A stretch of DNA of 64,000 nucleotides from Hyphomicrobiaceae bacterium (GCA_030655135.1 JAURWC010000042.1:62001-126000); one strand, 5' to 3'; counted from the stretch's first letter, positions 8,425 to 19,565 are shown. The notes: a model not told the origin generated them from the sequence alone. Program-made: numbers and translations.

Positions 8425-9987
8425 ATGAAAACGGGCTCGCATGACGCGCTGCCTTCGCTCGATGCGTTCACGAAGCGCTACAAGGCGGGTGTGCCGCAGG
8501 TCGTCTATACGCGACTGATCGCCGACCTTGAGACGCCCGTATCGGCGTACCTCAAACTCGCCGCCGACAAGCCGATGAGTTTTCTGCTGGAGTCGGTGGA
8601 AGGGGGAGCCACGCGCGGGCGTTACTCGGTGATCGGAATGGAGCCGGACCTTGTTTGGCGTGCTCACGGCAACGAGGCTGAAATCAACCGCGCGCCCGTC
8701 AGCAAGAAGACGGCTTTCAAACGCGAGGGGCAGGCAACGCTCGACTCGTTGCGCGCGCTGTTGGCAGATTCGCGGCTGGATTTGCCGCCGGAACTGCCGC
8801 CGATGGCGGCCGGTGTGTTCGGCTATATGGGCTACGATACCATCCGCCTGGTCGAGCGGCTGGAGCAGGTGAATACCGACGATCTGGGATTGCCCGACGC
8901 GATCCTGATGCGCCCGACGCTGATCGTGATCTTCGACAGCGTGCGCGACGAATTGAGCGTGGTGACGCCGGTGCGGCCTGATCCGGCCGTGCCTGCCGAC
9001 AAAGCCTACAAGGCGGCTTTGAAGCGCTTGAAGGGCGTCGTCTCAGCTTTAGAAGCGCCGCTGCCGCACCCGGCTTCGCTGGCCGCCAAGAAGCTGGCGG
9101 CCCCGGAGCCCCGCTCCAACACGAAGCCGTCCGAGTACCTCAAGATGGTGGCCAAGGCGAAGGAGTACATCGCGGCCGGTGACATCTTCCAGGTGGTGTT
9201 ATCGCAGCGGTTTTCTGCGCCGTTCGCGTTGCCGGCGTTTTCGCTCTACCGAGCCCTGCGCCGCTTGAACCCATCCCCGTTTCTTTTCCATCTCGAGTTC
9301 GGGAATTTTGCACTGGTCGGCTCCAGCCCGGAAATTCTCGTGCGTGTGCGGGATGGCCAAGTCACGATTCGTCCGATTGCGGGCACTGCGCCACGCGGCG
9401 CCACCGATCACGACGATAAGGCGCTGGGTGAAGCCCTGCTGAAAGACCCCAAGGAACGCTCCGAACATTTGATGTTGCTGGATCTCGGCCGCAACGACAT
9501 CGGCCGCGTCGCCGAAACCGGCACCGTGGAGGTCACCGACCAGTTCGTCGTCGAGCGCTACAGCCACGTGATGCACATCGTGTCGAACGTGGTCGGCGCG
9601 CTTGCCAACGGCAAGGATTCCGTCGACGCGCTGATGGCCGGGTTCCCAGCCGGCACGGTGTCGGGTGCGCCAAAGGTTCGCGCCATGGAAGTCATCGACG
9701 AACTGGAGAAGTCCAAACGCGGCCCCTATGCCGGATGCGTCGGCTACTTCACCGCCGACGGCGAGATGGACACCTGTATCGTGCTGCGCACCGCGCTGGT
9801 GAAAGACGGCGTGATGCACGTCCAGGCGGGTGCCGGCGTCGTCTACGATAGCCTGCCTGAAAACGAGCAGCAGGAGTGCATCAACAAAGCCAAAGCGATC
9901 GTGCGCGCAGCCGAAGAAGCCGTTCGCTTCGCCACGCGCCGCCGCGCGCCGGGCAAGAGCGGCGGCAACGGCGGGCCGTTCGCTTGA
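8425..9987 (+). CDS. trpE: Anthranilate synthase component I
   Basis: TrpE makes anthranilate from chorismate with ammonia delivered by TrpG. The 520-residue protein has the N-terminal regulatory motif FLLESVEGG that forms the tryptophan feedback site, and the chorismate-binding core motifs PIAGTAPRGAT, DLGRNDIGRV, MHIVSNVVG and GAPKVRAMEVIDELE. It is a stand-alone component I, not a TrpE-G fusion. It begins 24 bases after ppiD. Its glutaminase partner trpG lies 829 bases further on, separated by two unrelated small genes. No leader peptide or attenuator is visible in the short gap before it. Confidence 0.97.
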   Translation: MKTGSHDALPSLDAFTKRYKAGVPQVVYTRLIADLETPVSAYLKLAADKPMSFLLESVEGGATRGRYSVIGMEPDLVWRAHGNEAEINRAPVSKKTAFKREGQATLDSLRALLADSRLDLPPELPPMAAGVFGYMGYDTIRLVERLEQVNTDDLGLPDAILMRPTLIVIFDSVRDELSVVTPVRPDPAVPADKAYKAALKRLKGVVSALEAPLPHPASLAAKKLAAPEPRSNTKPSEYLKMVAKAKEYIAAGDIFQVVLSQRFSAPFALPAFSLYRALRRLNPSPFLFHLEFGNFALVGSSPEILVRVRDGQVTIRPIAGTAPRGATDHDDKALGEALLKDPKERSEHLMLLDLGRNDIGRVAETGTVEVTDQFVVERYSHVMHIVSNVVGALANGKDSVDALMAGFPAGTVSGAPKVRAMEVIDELEKSKRGPYAGCVGYFTADGEMDTCIVLRTALVKDGVMHVQAGAGVVYDSLPENEQQECINKAKAIVRAAEEAVRFATRRRAPGKSGGNGGPFA

Positions 9988-10039
9988 ACTAGGTTGCGGC
10001 GCGCTTGACAGCGTTCACCGGTCGAGGCCACTTCAGCGG

Positions 10040-10558
10040 ATGCTTACGCTCTCTCTCTTGCGTCATGCCAAATCGAGTTGGGATGACGCAGACATCGACG
10101 ACTTCGAACGGCCGTTGTCGAAGCGGGGCGCTAATGCCGCGCCGGAGATGGGCCGCGCCATGCGTGAGCTGAAGCTGAAGCCGGATCTGGTGCTCTGTTC
10201 GGCGGCGGTGCGCACGCGGGCAACGGTGGCGCTGGTGCTGCTGGAACTTGGGCCGCCCGGGCCGGAAGTGCGTTACGACGAAGAGCTGTACCTGGCTTCC
10301 CCCAAGGTGATGCTGGACCACATCCATAAGATCGATGACCGCTTCGGCCACGTCATGATGGTGGGACATAATCCTGGCACGCATGCGTTGGCTCTGGAGC
10401 TGACGGGCGTCGCCAAGAGCGAGGATATGGCCGACCTCGCGACGAAGTTTCCGACCGCGGGTCTCGCCATCATGACGTTCAAGGCCGAGCACTGGCGTGA
10501 CGTGACATCGGGTACTGGGCATCTCGTCGTGTTCATGACGCCACGACGCCTGAAATAG
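10040..10558 (+). CDS. SixA-type histidine phosphatase
   Basis: A 172-residue member of the histidine phosphatase superfamily. The phosphohistidine motif LLRHAKSSWDD places the nucleophile at H9, and the second catalytic histidine is H110 in MVGHNPGTH. Length and RHAKS motif fit the SixA group, which dephosphorylates phosphohistidine on regulatory or PTS-type proteins in E. coli; the target here is unknown. The start is chosen at MLTLSLLRHA, because the longer frame runs back into trpE. It is inserted between trpE and trpG and may be cotranscribed with them. Confidence 0.85.
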   Translation: MLTLSLLRHAKSSWDDADIDDFERPLSKRGANAAPEMGRAMRELKLKPDLVLCSAAVRTRATVALVLLELGPPGPEVRYDEELYLASPKVMLDHIHKIDDRFGHVMMVGHNPGTHALALELTGVAKSEDMADLATKFPTAGLAIMTFKAEHWRDVTSGTGHLVVFMTPRRLK

Positions 10559-10647
10559 CGACCCATCATGTTCCGGAGCGTTTGACGGCCCGCGATGCGA
10601 CGCCTACTGCGTATTGCATCGCGGCTGGATCACCACGGGAGATTGTG

Positions 10648-10782
10648 ATGAAAATCGTCATGGCATTTGCAATGTTGGCGCTGCTTGCGGGTTGCAGTGG
10701 GGCAACGGGTACCAATCCCTATGCGAGCGGCAAGCATCCGACGTATGCTACCTCCGGTCCTCCTTCCAATCTGCGGCGCTGA
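10648..10782 (+). CDS. Small lipoprotein (44 residues)
   Basis: A very short lipoprotein precursor. The ATG at 10648 starts MKIVMAFAMLALLAGCSG, a complete signal peptide with the lipobox LLAGC, leaving about 28 mature residues rich in Gly, Ser, Thr and Pro. It resembles the tiny hypothetical lipoproteins scattered through Rhizobiales genomes, for which no function is known. It lies between the SixA-like gene and trpG in the same direction. Confidence 0.65.
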   Translation: MKIVMAFAMLALLAGCSGATGTNPYASGKHPTYATSGPPSNLRR

Positions 10783-10815
10783 TCGACCGGGCGCCGCGTG
10801 CTGACAGGCAACGCG

Positions 10816-11412
10816 ATGCTACTTCTTATCGATAACTACGACAGCTTTACCTACAACCTCGTCCACTTCCTGGGCGAGCTGGGGGCGGCTTGCGAGGTGC
10901 ATCGCAACGACCAGATCAGCACCGAGGACGTGCTGAAAAAGAAGCCGAAGGCGATCGTTCTGTCGCCGGGGCCGTGCACGCCGAACGAAGCAGGGATCTG
11001 CCTAGATCTCATCGCCAAGGCGGGGGCGACGATCCCGTTGCTAGGCGTGTGCCTTGGTCACCAGGCGATAGGCCAGGTGTACGGCGGCAAAGTTATCCGC
11101 GCGCCCGTGCCGATGCACGGCAAGCTGTCGCAGATCACCCACACCAACGGGAGCGTGTTTGAGGGGCTGCCGGCGATGTTCGACGTGACGCGTTATCACT
11201 CGTTGATCGTCGAGCGGAAGTCGCTACCCGACGCGCTACACGTGACGGCGGAGACGTCCGACCAGATCATCATGGGCCTGATGCACAAGACGCACCCCGT
11301 GCACGGCGTGCAGTTCCATCCGGAGAGCATTGCGTCTGAGCAGGGGCATGCGCTGCTGGAAAACTTCCTTAAGCTCGCCGGATTCTCGACCAAAAAGCGC
11401 AAGGCCGCTTGA
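10816..11412 (+). CDS. trpG: Anthranilate synthase component II (glutamine amidotransferase)
   Basis: TrpG hydrolyses glutamine and channels ammonia to TrpE. The 198-residue class I amidotransferase starts at MLLLIDNYDSFTYNL, the standard TrpG/PabA N-terminus. The catalytic triad is C79 in LGVCLGHQAIG, with H168 and E170 in GVQFHPES. TrpG and PabA cannot be separated by sequence alone; the same subunit may also serve folate synthesis. The expected downstream trpD is absent, and the next gene converges from the other strand with its stop two bases away. Confidence 0.94.
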   Translation: MLLLIDNYDSFTYNLVHFLGELGAACEVHRNDQISTEDVLKKKPKAIVLSPGPCTPNEAGICLDLIAKAGATIPLLGVCLGHQAIGQVYGGKVIRAPVPMHGKLSQITHTNGSVFEGLPAMFDVTRYHSLIVERKSLPDALHVTAETSDQIIMGLMHKTHPVHGVQFHPESIASEQGHALLENFLKLAGFSTKKRKAA

Positions 11413-11413
11413 G

Positions 11414-12424
11414 CTATTTTGCAGGGCTCCTGCGGAAGATCTCCGGCAGCAGGTCGCGAATGCGGACGGGGGTGGCTTCCAGGAATGGCAGCGGCCTTGT
11501 GACCTCGATCGCGGCGACGCCGATGCGGGCCGTCAGCGCGCCGTTGAAGACGCCTTCGCCTAGACGGCGTGACAGCCGGCGCAGAAGATCCTGTCCGAGG
11601 AACTGACCGAGCAGGTCGTCGGTCAGCGCCAGGCCGCCGGTCGCGATGATGTGTGTCACCACCATCCGTGCGAGACGGAACGAACCGAGGAAGCCGGGGC
11701 GGCCGCCGTAGAGACCGGCGAGGGTGCGCAACAGACGCAGGTTTTCCACCAGCACGTAGATCATGGCGATCCACACCATCGGTGACAGTGCCGTGACGAC
11801 GCTGACGCGCTTGGCCGCCTGCAGAATGAAACGCCGCGCCTGGATATCGAGCGGCACGATCAGCTCCCGCTCGGCAAGGGCCAGCAAATCGCCGGGATCA
11901 CGGATGTCGGCCTCGTGCTCGCCGAGGCGTGCCAGGCCCCATTTCTGATCGGGGCGCGACGAGAAGAGAGCTTTGAGGTTTTTGACGGCCTGACGTTCGC
12001 TCGCGGCATCGCGCTGACGCAGCGCGTCGAGGATCTGGCGGCGCAAACGCGACAGCCGGTTCAGCCGCAGAATGCCGACGAGCTCGCGCAGGATGATCAC
12101 GGCGAGCGATACGGTCGCAAGTGCCGCCAGTGCTGTTGCCAGCCAGCCGACCCAATCATTGCGGGTCATCGCCTCCGACACGAAGCCGGTGAACGCGACG
12201 CTCGCGGCAAGCAGCGTAAGGCTGGCCACGGCAGAGAGGAAGAGGCCACCCCAGCGTACGCCGCGGCCGATGGCATCGCGAGGTCGCGGCAATGGTGGAG
12301 CGGCGCCGTTTGCCGGGTCGTCTTCATCGCCGGTGCCAGCGTATGTGACTTCGGGCGGCGCGGCTTCGACCGCCGGATCGTCCGGTTCGAACACCATTGG
12401 CTTTCGTCGAGACGGGGCGGTCAT
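11414..12424 (-). CDS. YcjF-like membrane protein (DUF697 type)
   Basis: A 336-residue inner-membrane protein of the YcjF / TIGR01620 type, function unknown. After a proline-rich cytoplasmic N-terminus, two membrane helices are visible (about residues 55-83 and 90-117), then a charged region with RLRRQILDALRQRD, and a hydrophobic C-terminal half containing the segments MVWIAMIYVLVENL and MVVTHIIATGGLALTDDL typical of DUF697. Its start overlaps the end of ycjX as ATGA. The two genes form a conserved pair in Proteobacteria linked to envelope stress in E. coli. Confidence 0.82.
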   Translation of the reverse strand: MTAPSRRKPMVFEPDDPAVEAAPPEVTYAGTGDEDDPANGAAPPLPRPRDAIGRGVRWGGLFLSAVASLTLLAASVAFTGFVSEAMTRNDWVGWLATALAALATVSLAVIILRELVGILRLNRLSRLRRQILDALRQRDAASERQAVKNLKALFSSRPDQKWGLARLGEHEADIRDPGDLLALAERELIVPLDIQARRFILQAAKRVSVVTALSPMVWIAMIYVLVENLRLLRTLAGLYGGRPGFLGSFRLARMVVTHIIATGGLALTDDLLGQFLGQDLLRRLSRRLGEGVFNGALTARIGVAAIEVTRPLPFLEATPVRIRDLLPEIFRRSPAK

Positions 12425-13926
12425 GCGAGCCGGTCTCCCAAAAGGAACTGCATGGCGCGATCGAGACGGATATGCGGCAGGGGTGGCGTTTCACCGGTCG
12501 CGCCCGCAGGTTGAACGCGGGCCGGGCGGAACCGGACGAAGGCCGCATCGCCGAGGGTCTGGCCAACTTGCTCCAAGGCGATGCGCGGGTCGGCCGGCAA
12601 GTCGCCAGGAAAAATTGCGGCTTCCTTGATGCCGTCGAACGTGCGGCCGTCGATGCGTTCGCCGGGAAGCGGCGTGCCGGCGATGCACGGAAGGCGCTCG
12701 CCGCCGTGCTTGACCTCTGCCTCGCGCGTCGCCCTGAGCGCCGCAAGCGCCATCACGCCGACGTCGGCTCCCGCAGTCGTGGCGCGTGCGATGGCGCGGT
12801 CGGTGATCAGCCGCAGAATGCCCTCCAGCCGGTCGTGACTGGTGTGGTGCAGGTGATCGGCCTTGGTGGCGGCAAACAGCAGCTTGTCGATGCGGCGCCC
12901 CATCAGCAAAGACAGGAAACTGTTGGCGCCGGGCCGGAAGGCGCGCAACGCGGCCTCCAGCGCGCGCTGAAGATCAGCGACGGCAGCAGGGCCCTCGTTC
13001 AAGGCGGCCAGCACGTCGACCAGCACGATCTGGCGATCGAGACGGCTGAAGTGATCGCGGAAGAATGGGCGCACGACGTGGGATTTGTAGCTCTCGAAGC
13101 GCCGCTCCATCATGGCGCCCAGGCTGCCCCGCTTCAATGTTGTGCCGGACGCAAGATCCAGCGGAAAGAATGTCAGCAGGGGCGAGCCTGAAAGATCACC
13201 CGGCATCAGGAAGCGGCCAGGGCTCAGCGTCGATGTTCCGCCGCGTGAACCGCGCGCAGCGTGCAGATAGGCTGTGAACGAGCGCGCGCCGGTGATGGCG
13301 GTTTGTTCGTCTTCCGCACGGCTGGCATCGATACCCGTCACGTGTGCAAGCCATGGCGCCGCCGCTGCGGCGCGCAAGGGCTCACGCGCCAGGTGCATGG
13401 CTTCGGCCGACCACGCTGCGTAGTTCTGGTCCAACATTCCGAGATCGATGAGCCATTCGCCTGGGTAGTCGACGATATCGACGTTGAGGCGCGGCACACC
13501 TATCGCGCGCCGCAGAGCCGTCTCGGGCGCAAAGTCGATCGAGACGCGCAGTTCCGAGATGTGCCGGGTGCCGTCCGGCCAGTTCGGCGGCGCGCTGGAC
13601 AGCGCTGCGATATGCGCCTCGTAATCGAAGCGCGGCACGGCGTCGTCGGGCTGCGGCTGGAGATGCGCGGCGGTGATCCGGCGTTCCGCCATTGCCTCGA
13701 AGAAGGGCAGCCGTCCGCCGGTCACGAGATTGCGGATCAACGCCGTGATGAAAACCGTCTTGCCCGACCGCGACAGGCCGGTAACGCCGAGGCGCAGGTT
13801 CGGCGTGAACGCGTCGCTGAAATAGGCGCTGGCGGATTGCAGCAGCGCTTCGCCGGACAGGGATGACAGGTCGGGGAAACGCAACGGGGAGACCTCGTGG
13901 ACAAGGTCTCCCCTAGTTAGGCTCAT
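12421..13926 (-). CDS. ycjX: YcjX family P-loop NTPase
   Basis: A 501-residue predicted GTP/ATP-binding protein of the YcjX (DUF463) family. The Walker A loop is GLSRSGKT at residues 50-57, preceded by LRLGVTG, and DIVDYPGEWLIDLGML supplies the switch/Walker B-like DxxG segment. The family is stress-induced (phage-shock-associated) in enterobacteria. It is translationally coupled to the downstream YcjF-like gene. A 28-residue membrane peptide gene lies 42 bases upstream of it on the same strand. Confidence 0.9.
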   Translation of the reverse strand: MSLTRGDLVHEVSPLRFPDLSSLSGEALLQSASAYFSDAFTPNLRLGVTGLSRSGKTVFITALIRNLVTGGRLPFFEAMAERRITAAHLQPQPDDAVPRFDYEAHIAALSSAPPNWPDGTRHISELRVSIDFAPETALRRAIGVPRLNVDIVDYPGEWLIDLGMLDQNYAAWSAEAMHLAREPLRAAAAAPWLAHVTGIDASRAEDEQTAITGARSFTAYLHAARGSRGGTSTLSPGRFLMPGDLSGSPLLTFFPLDLASGTTLKRGSLGAMMERRFESYKSHVVRPFFRDHFSRLDRQIVLVDVLAALNEGPAAVADLQRALEAALRAFRPGANSFLSLLMGRRIDKLLFAATKADHLHHTSHDRLEGILRLITDRAIARATTAGADVGVMALAALRATREAEVKHGGERLPCIAGTPLPGERIDGRTFDGIKEAAIFPGDLPADPRIALEQVGQTLGDAAFVRFRPARVQPAGATGETPPLPHIRLDRAMQFLLGDRLA

Positions 13927-13967
13927 GATCGGTGCGCCGCAAGAGAACGCCGCGGCGGGTTATGCCT

Positions 13968-14054
13968 TCAGCCGTAGATCACCACGACGACGCCGGCACC
14001 TAGAACGACAAGCCCCATGCAGATGATCGCGCCTGAGCGCAGAAATTCGATCAT
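13968..14054 (-). CDS. 28-residue membrane micro-protein
   Basis: A short reading frame encoding MIEFLRSGAI followed by a strongly hydrophobic stretch rich in Gly and Val (ending VVVVIYG). It would form one membrane-spanning helix with almost no soluble part. Support comes from a good ribosome site, GAAGGA, about eight bases before the ATG, and from its position in an otherwise empty 277-base gap between the MoxR-type gene and ycjX, 42 bases upstream of ycjX in the same direction. No homologue is recognised. It could be a regulatory membrane peptide or merely a chance frame. Confidence 0.5.
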   Translation of the reverse strand: MIEFLRSGAIICMGLVVLGAGVVVVIYG

Positions 14055-14203
14055 CGGATTATTCCTTCGAAGCTAGCGATCCAACTTGAGGATCACACTG
14101 CGCCTGCACCTATGAATTCTGTCTGAAGACCGCCTTCATGTGGCGTTCATGTGGCGGCCATGTTGCCGCTTAGTATCAGCCATACTGACGACGGGTGTTC
14201 AGA

Positions 14204-15085
<882 letters not shown>

Positions 15086-15327
15086 CGACGGCTTTCGTGT
15101 TCGAGGCGACGGGCCGACCTTACGGGCGGGCGCTGTGGCGGGCAACGGCCTGCCTATCGCGCTTTGCGGCACGGGCCGGGGCCAATTCCGCGGGTTCAGA
15201 CTAACGCGCGGATCTGCTTGACTTTTGCATATCGAGCCGTCAATAGGAGCCTCGAAAATCGCCGTCGCAGCAGCACGTATCGAGGGCCGAAGCGCGACGC
15301 TGAAAACAACGTGTCGCGGAGGCCGCT

Positions 15328-16050
15328 ATGTCCAGGCGCGATCAGAAAAAGCGGTCCACGTCCAAGGCCGGCGCGAAGCTGTCTTTAAGGTCGAAGGCGG
15401 CGCGCGTGACGGCCGTCAAATCAAAAAAGTCGCCAGCCAAAAAGGCGGCAAAAACATCTGGTGGCAAAACCAGCCGATCGCTTCCGGCCAAGGCAGTCAA
15501 GAAGCCTGCCAAGACCGTACGCGCCTCGGCATTGCGGACGAAGACAGCACCCGCAAAGCGGGCGCCCGTTACAAAAGCCGTCAGCAATCAAGGCAAGAGG
15601 GTTCAGAGCAAAGTGGCTGCGACTGTAAAAGCAACGCCTATCGTGCTGCCGCCGGATTACACGCCGGCTGAGAACGAGCCGTTCATGAACGAGAAGCACC
15701 GGATGTATTTCCGGAACAAGCTGTTGAATTGGAAAGAAGATATCATCCGGCAGACGCGTGAGACCCTGGTGGGCCTGCACGATGACAGCACGCAGCATGC
15801 CGATATTGCTGACCGCGCCACGTCCGAAACCGACCGGGCGCTCGAGCTTCGGTCGCGCGACCGGCAGCGCAAGCTGATCTCCAAGATCGACGCCGCGCTG
15901 GCCCGTATCGAAGACGGCAGCTACGGCTATTGCGAAGAAACGGGCGAGCCAATTGGCCTGAAAAGGCTGGACGCCCGGCCCATCGCCACGCTGTCGCTCG
16001 AGGCGCAGGAGCGGCATGAACGCCGCGAGCGCGTTTACCGCGAAGACTGA
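15328..16050 (+). CDS. dksA: DksA-type RNA polymerase regulator with H1-like N-terminal tail
   Basis: A 240-residue protein. The C-terminal half (about 107-240) is a DksA: EPFMNEKHRMYFRNKLLNW leads into the coiled coil, whose tip keeps D159, D162 and A164 (DIADRA), the residues that act in the RNA polymerase secondary channel. The zinc finger is degenerate: of the four cysteine positions only C202 remains, the others being T205, S223 and A226, a pattern known from alphaproteobacterial DksA proteins. Residues 1-105 form a lysine/alanine/serine-rich tail with SPAKKAAK and KKPAKT motifs, like a histone H1 tail, and probably bind nucleic acid. The ATG has GGAGG at the right distance, so the tail is translated. 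Confidence 0.9.
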   Translation: MSRRDQKKRSTSKAGAKLSLRSKAARVTAVKSKKSPAKKAAKTSGGKTSRSLPAKAVKKPAKTVRASALRTKTAPAKRAPVTKAVSNQGKRVQSKVAATVKATPIVLPPDYTPAENEPFMNEKHRMYFRNKLLNWKEDIIRQTRETLVGLHDDSTQHADIADRATSETDRALELRSRDRQRKLISKIDAALARIEDGSYGYCEETGEPIGLKRLDARPIATLSLEAQERHERRERVYRED

Positions 16051-16169
16051 CGATATCGCGAGGTTCCGGGGCTTCCGAAGGCACTAGCGGGCACCTGCCT
16101 GCTGGTGTAGAAAGCCCCCAAATCTCTCAACTTTGCTGATTTCCAGCTGCGCTGAAGCTAGGGTTTGTT

Positions 16170-16577
16170 ATGGCCACCGTTCTACTTGTTGTTCACCTCA
16201 TGATCGCCGCCGGTCTCGTCGGTGTCGTTCTGCTGCAGAAGTCTGAGGGCGGCGCCCTTGGTGTTGGTGGCGGTGGTGGCGGTGGCTTTATGACGGGCCG
16301 GGGCACGGCAAACCTGCTGACGCGCGTAACGGCCGGCCTAGCGGCGGCGTTCTTCACGACCAGCATTCTGCTGACGATCCTTGCTGGCCGCGGCGGCGAA
16401 GCCGGCAGGTCGCTGTTGGACAGCTCACCTGTCTCGGCGCCGGCGGGGACGACCACAGCGCCCGCGAGTGACGCTGCTGCACCGCCGGCATCTGACGCGG
16501 CGGGCGCGCCATCGGCGCCGGCTCCGGCTGAGACGCAGGCTCCCAGCAGCGGCGGCATCCTCGACAAGCTGAAGTAG
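16170..16577 (+). CDS. secG: Preprotein translocase subunit SecG
   Basis: SecG is the small membrane subunit of the SecYEG translocon. The 135-residue protein has two membrane helices (about 2-21 and 52-72) flanking the conserved VVLLQKSEGGALG and a glycine-rich GGGGGGFMTGRGTANLLTR cytoplasmic loop, the family signature. An alanine/proline-rich C-terminal extension after residue 80 is usual in Alphaproteobacteria. It stands upstream of a lipoprotein gene and pyrG, a frequent order in this class. Confidence 0.94.
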   Translation: MATVLLVVHLMIAAGLVGVVLLQKSEGGALGVGGGGGGGFMTGRGTANLLTRVTAGLAAAFFTTSILLTILAGRGGEAGRSLLDSSPVSAPAGTTTAPASDAAAPPASDAAGAPSAPAPAETQAPSSGGILDKLK

Positions 16578-16702
16578 GCTAAAACCGCCTAACAATTGAT
16601 CGTTGCCGCAGAAATTTTGCGGTGACTGTCGCTTTGCGGTCCTCGCCAGATGGCCCAAAAGCGCTTCATCGTGCTTATCCGGCGTCAGATGGGTGCAGGG
16701 CT

Positions 16703-17233
16703 ATGCCAAAACATTTGCGATCAATCAGCAGTGCGGTGCTGTGCTGCGGCCTCGTGGTCACGCTGGGGGCTTGTTCGGGTGCGGACTTGTCGACCGGCAG
16801 CATCGCGCCCTATGGAGCCGCCAACTCGTTCTACCCTTACGGCTTCCAGGATACCGCCGTTGCGGAAAACCAGCATCGCGTAACCGCCAGCGGGTCTGGG
16901 CGTGCATCGAAGGCCAGGCTGGAAAAAATTGCGCTGACTCGGGCGGCCGAGATCGGTGTCGACAAGAAGAAGCCCTACTTCAAGGTCGGCACCGTGACGC
17001 ATGGCGTCGTCTGCAGTAAGAAGACGGCGGCGACGCACAAGGGCCGCGATAGCCCCGAAAACAACCGGCCCACCGTCACCCTCGACGTCACCTATTCGGA
17101 CACCGCGTTGGACCCCGAATTCCGCGAGTCGAAGGCGAGTCTGGCGGAATACAAGGCGGCCATGGACGCCGATACCGGCAGCGCTGAGGCATCGCAGCTC
17201 GACGAGTTGAAGGCCCAGTGCGGAGGGGTCTAA
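16703..17233 (+). CDS. Putative lipoprotein, CC0125/CC1285-like
   Basis: A 176-residue lipoprotein precursor. The ATG at 16703 starts a signal peptide with the lipobox LGAC at residue 24. The mature part has a YPYGFQDTAVAENQHRVTASGSG segment followed by an ARLEKIALTRAAEIG helix, resembling the alphaproteobacterial CC0125/CC1285 lipoprotein group by pattern, though this is judged by eye. Two further cysteines (VVCSKK, KAQCGG) could form a disulfide. Function unknown. It lies between secG and pyrG and may be cotranscribed with them. Confidence 0.7.
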   Translation: MPKHLRSISSAVLCCGLVVTLGACSGADLSTGSIAPYGAANSFYPYGFQDTAVAENQHRVTASGSGRASKARLEKIALTRAAEIGVDKKKPYFKVGTVTHGVVCSKKTAATHKGRDSPENNRPTVTLDVTYSDTALDPEFRESKASLAEYKAAMDADTGSAEASQLDELKAQCGGV

Positions 17234-17274
17234 TCCGCCGTTCGGTGTCTGCAACTTGAATCACTGGGGGATGA

Positions 17275-18954
<1,680 letters not shown>

Positions 18955-19016
18955 CGTCAGAAACCACGGTTTCACGCCATATTTCAGGCCAGTCTGGCCC
19001 GTGCTAGACTGCGGCT

Positions 19017-19565
19017 ATGAACGTCGCCCTGAAACCTATGACGGTGGATCGCTACCTGGCCTGGCTCGAAGAGCAGCCGCGCGGGCGTTTCGAGCTCGTC
19101 GACGGCCAAGTCATCGCCATGAACGCCCAGCATGTTGAACATATCGAGACGAAGGTCTCGGTCATATTCGCCTTGAAAGATGCTCTGCGGAACACCTGCT
19201 ACCACGCCCTTGGCGATGGCATGGCGGTCAGGATCAACGACAAGACGGTCTATGAGCCGGATGCGCTGGTCTACGGCGGTGATGCCCTGAAGCTCGGCAC
19301 CATTATTATCGATCGTCCAATTCTGTTGGTCGAGATTCTGAGCCCCGGCACCAAGACGGTCGACACGACGAAAAAACTCGAAGGCTACTTCAAGTTGGCC
19401 AGCGTCCGTCACTATCTGATTGTCGATCCTGTGGCGCGCAGCGTCGTGCATCACGCGCGCGACGAAGCGGGAAAAATCGCCACGTCCCTGTTGAGTGATG
19501 GTGAGTTGGCGCTAGACGCGCTTGGCGTCGCGCTAAACGTGACGTCACTATTTCCGCGCGGCTAG
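19017..19565 (+). CDS. Uma2 family (DUF820) putative nuclease
   Basis: A 182-residue member of the Uma2/DUF820 family, which has a PD-(D/E)XK nuclease-like fold. Expected elements are RFELVDGQVIAMNA, VYEPDALVYGG, ILLVEILSPGTKTVDTTKKL and RHYLIVDP. Members are common in cyanobacteria and in scattered proteobacteria, usually with no known substrate. The gene interrupts the pyrG-kdsA neighbourhood, and its stop overlaps that of the convergent response-regulator gene by four bases. A role in DNA transactions is only inferred from the fold. Confidence 0.8.
   Translation: MNVALKPMTVDRYLAWLEEQPRGRFELVDGQVIAMNAQHVEHIETKVSVIFALKDALRNTCYHALGDGMAVRINDKTVYEPDALVYGGDALKLGTIIIDRPILLVEILSPGTKTVDTTKKLEGYFKLASVRHYLIVDPVARSVVHHARDEAGKIATSLLSDGELALDALGVALNVTSLFPRG

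Noticed and set aside
16060-16125. Long-range hairpin between GGGGCTT and AAGCCCC upstream of secG
   Set aside because: The arms are seven bases with a loop of over 30 bases; no known leader family is recognised, so it is not reported as a riboswitch.
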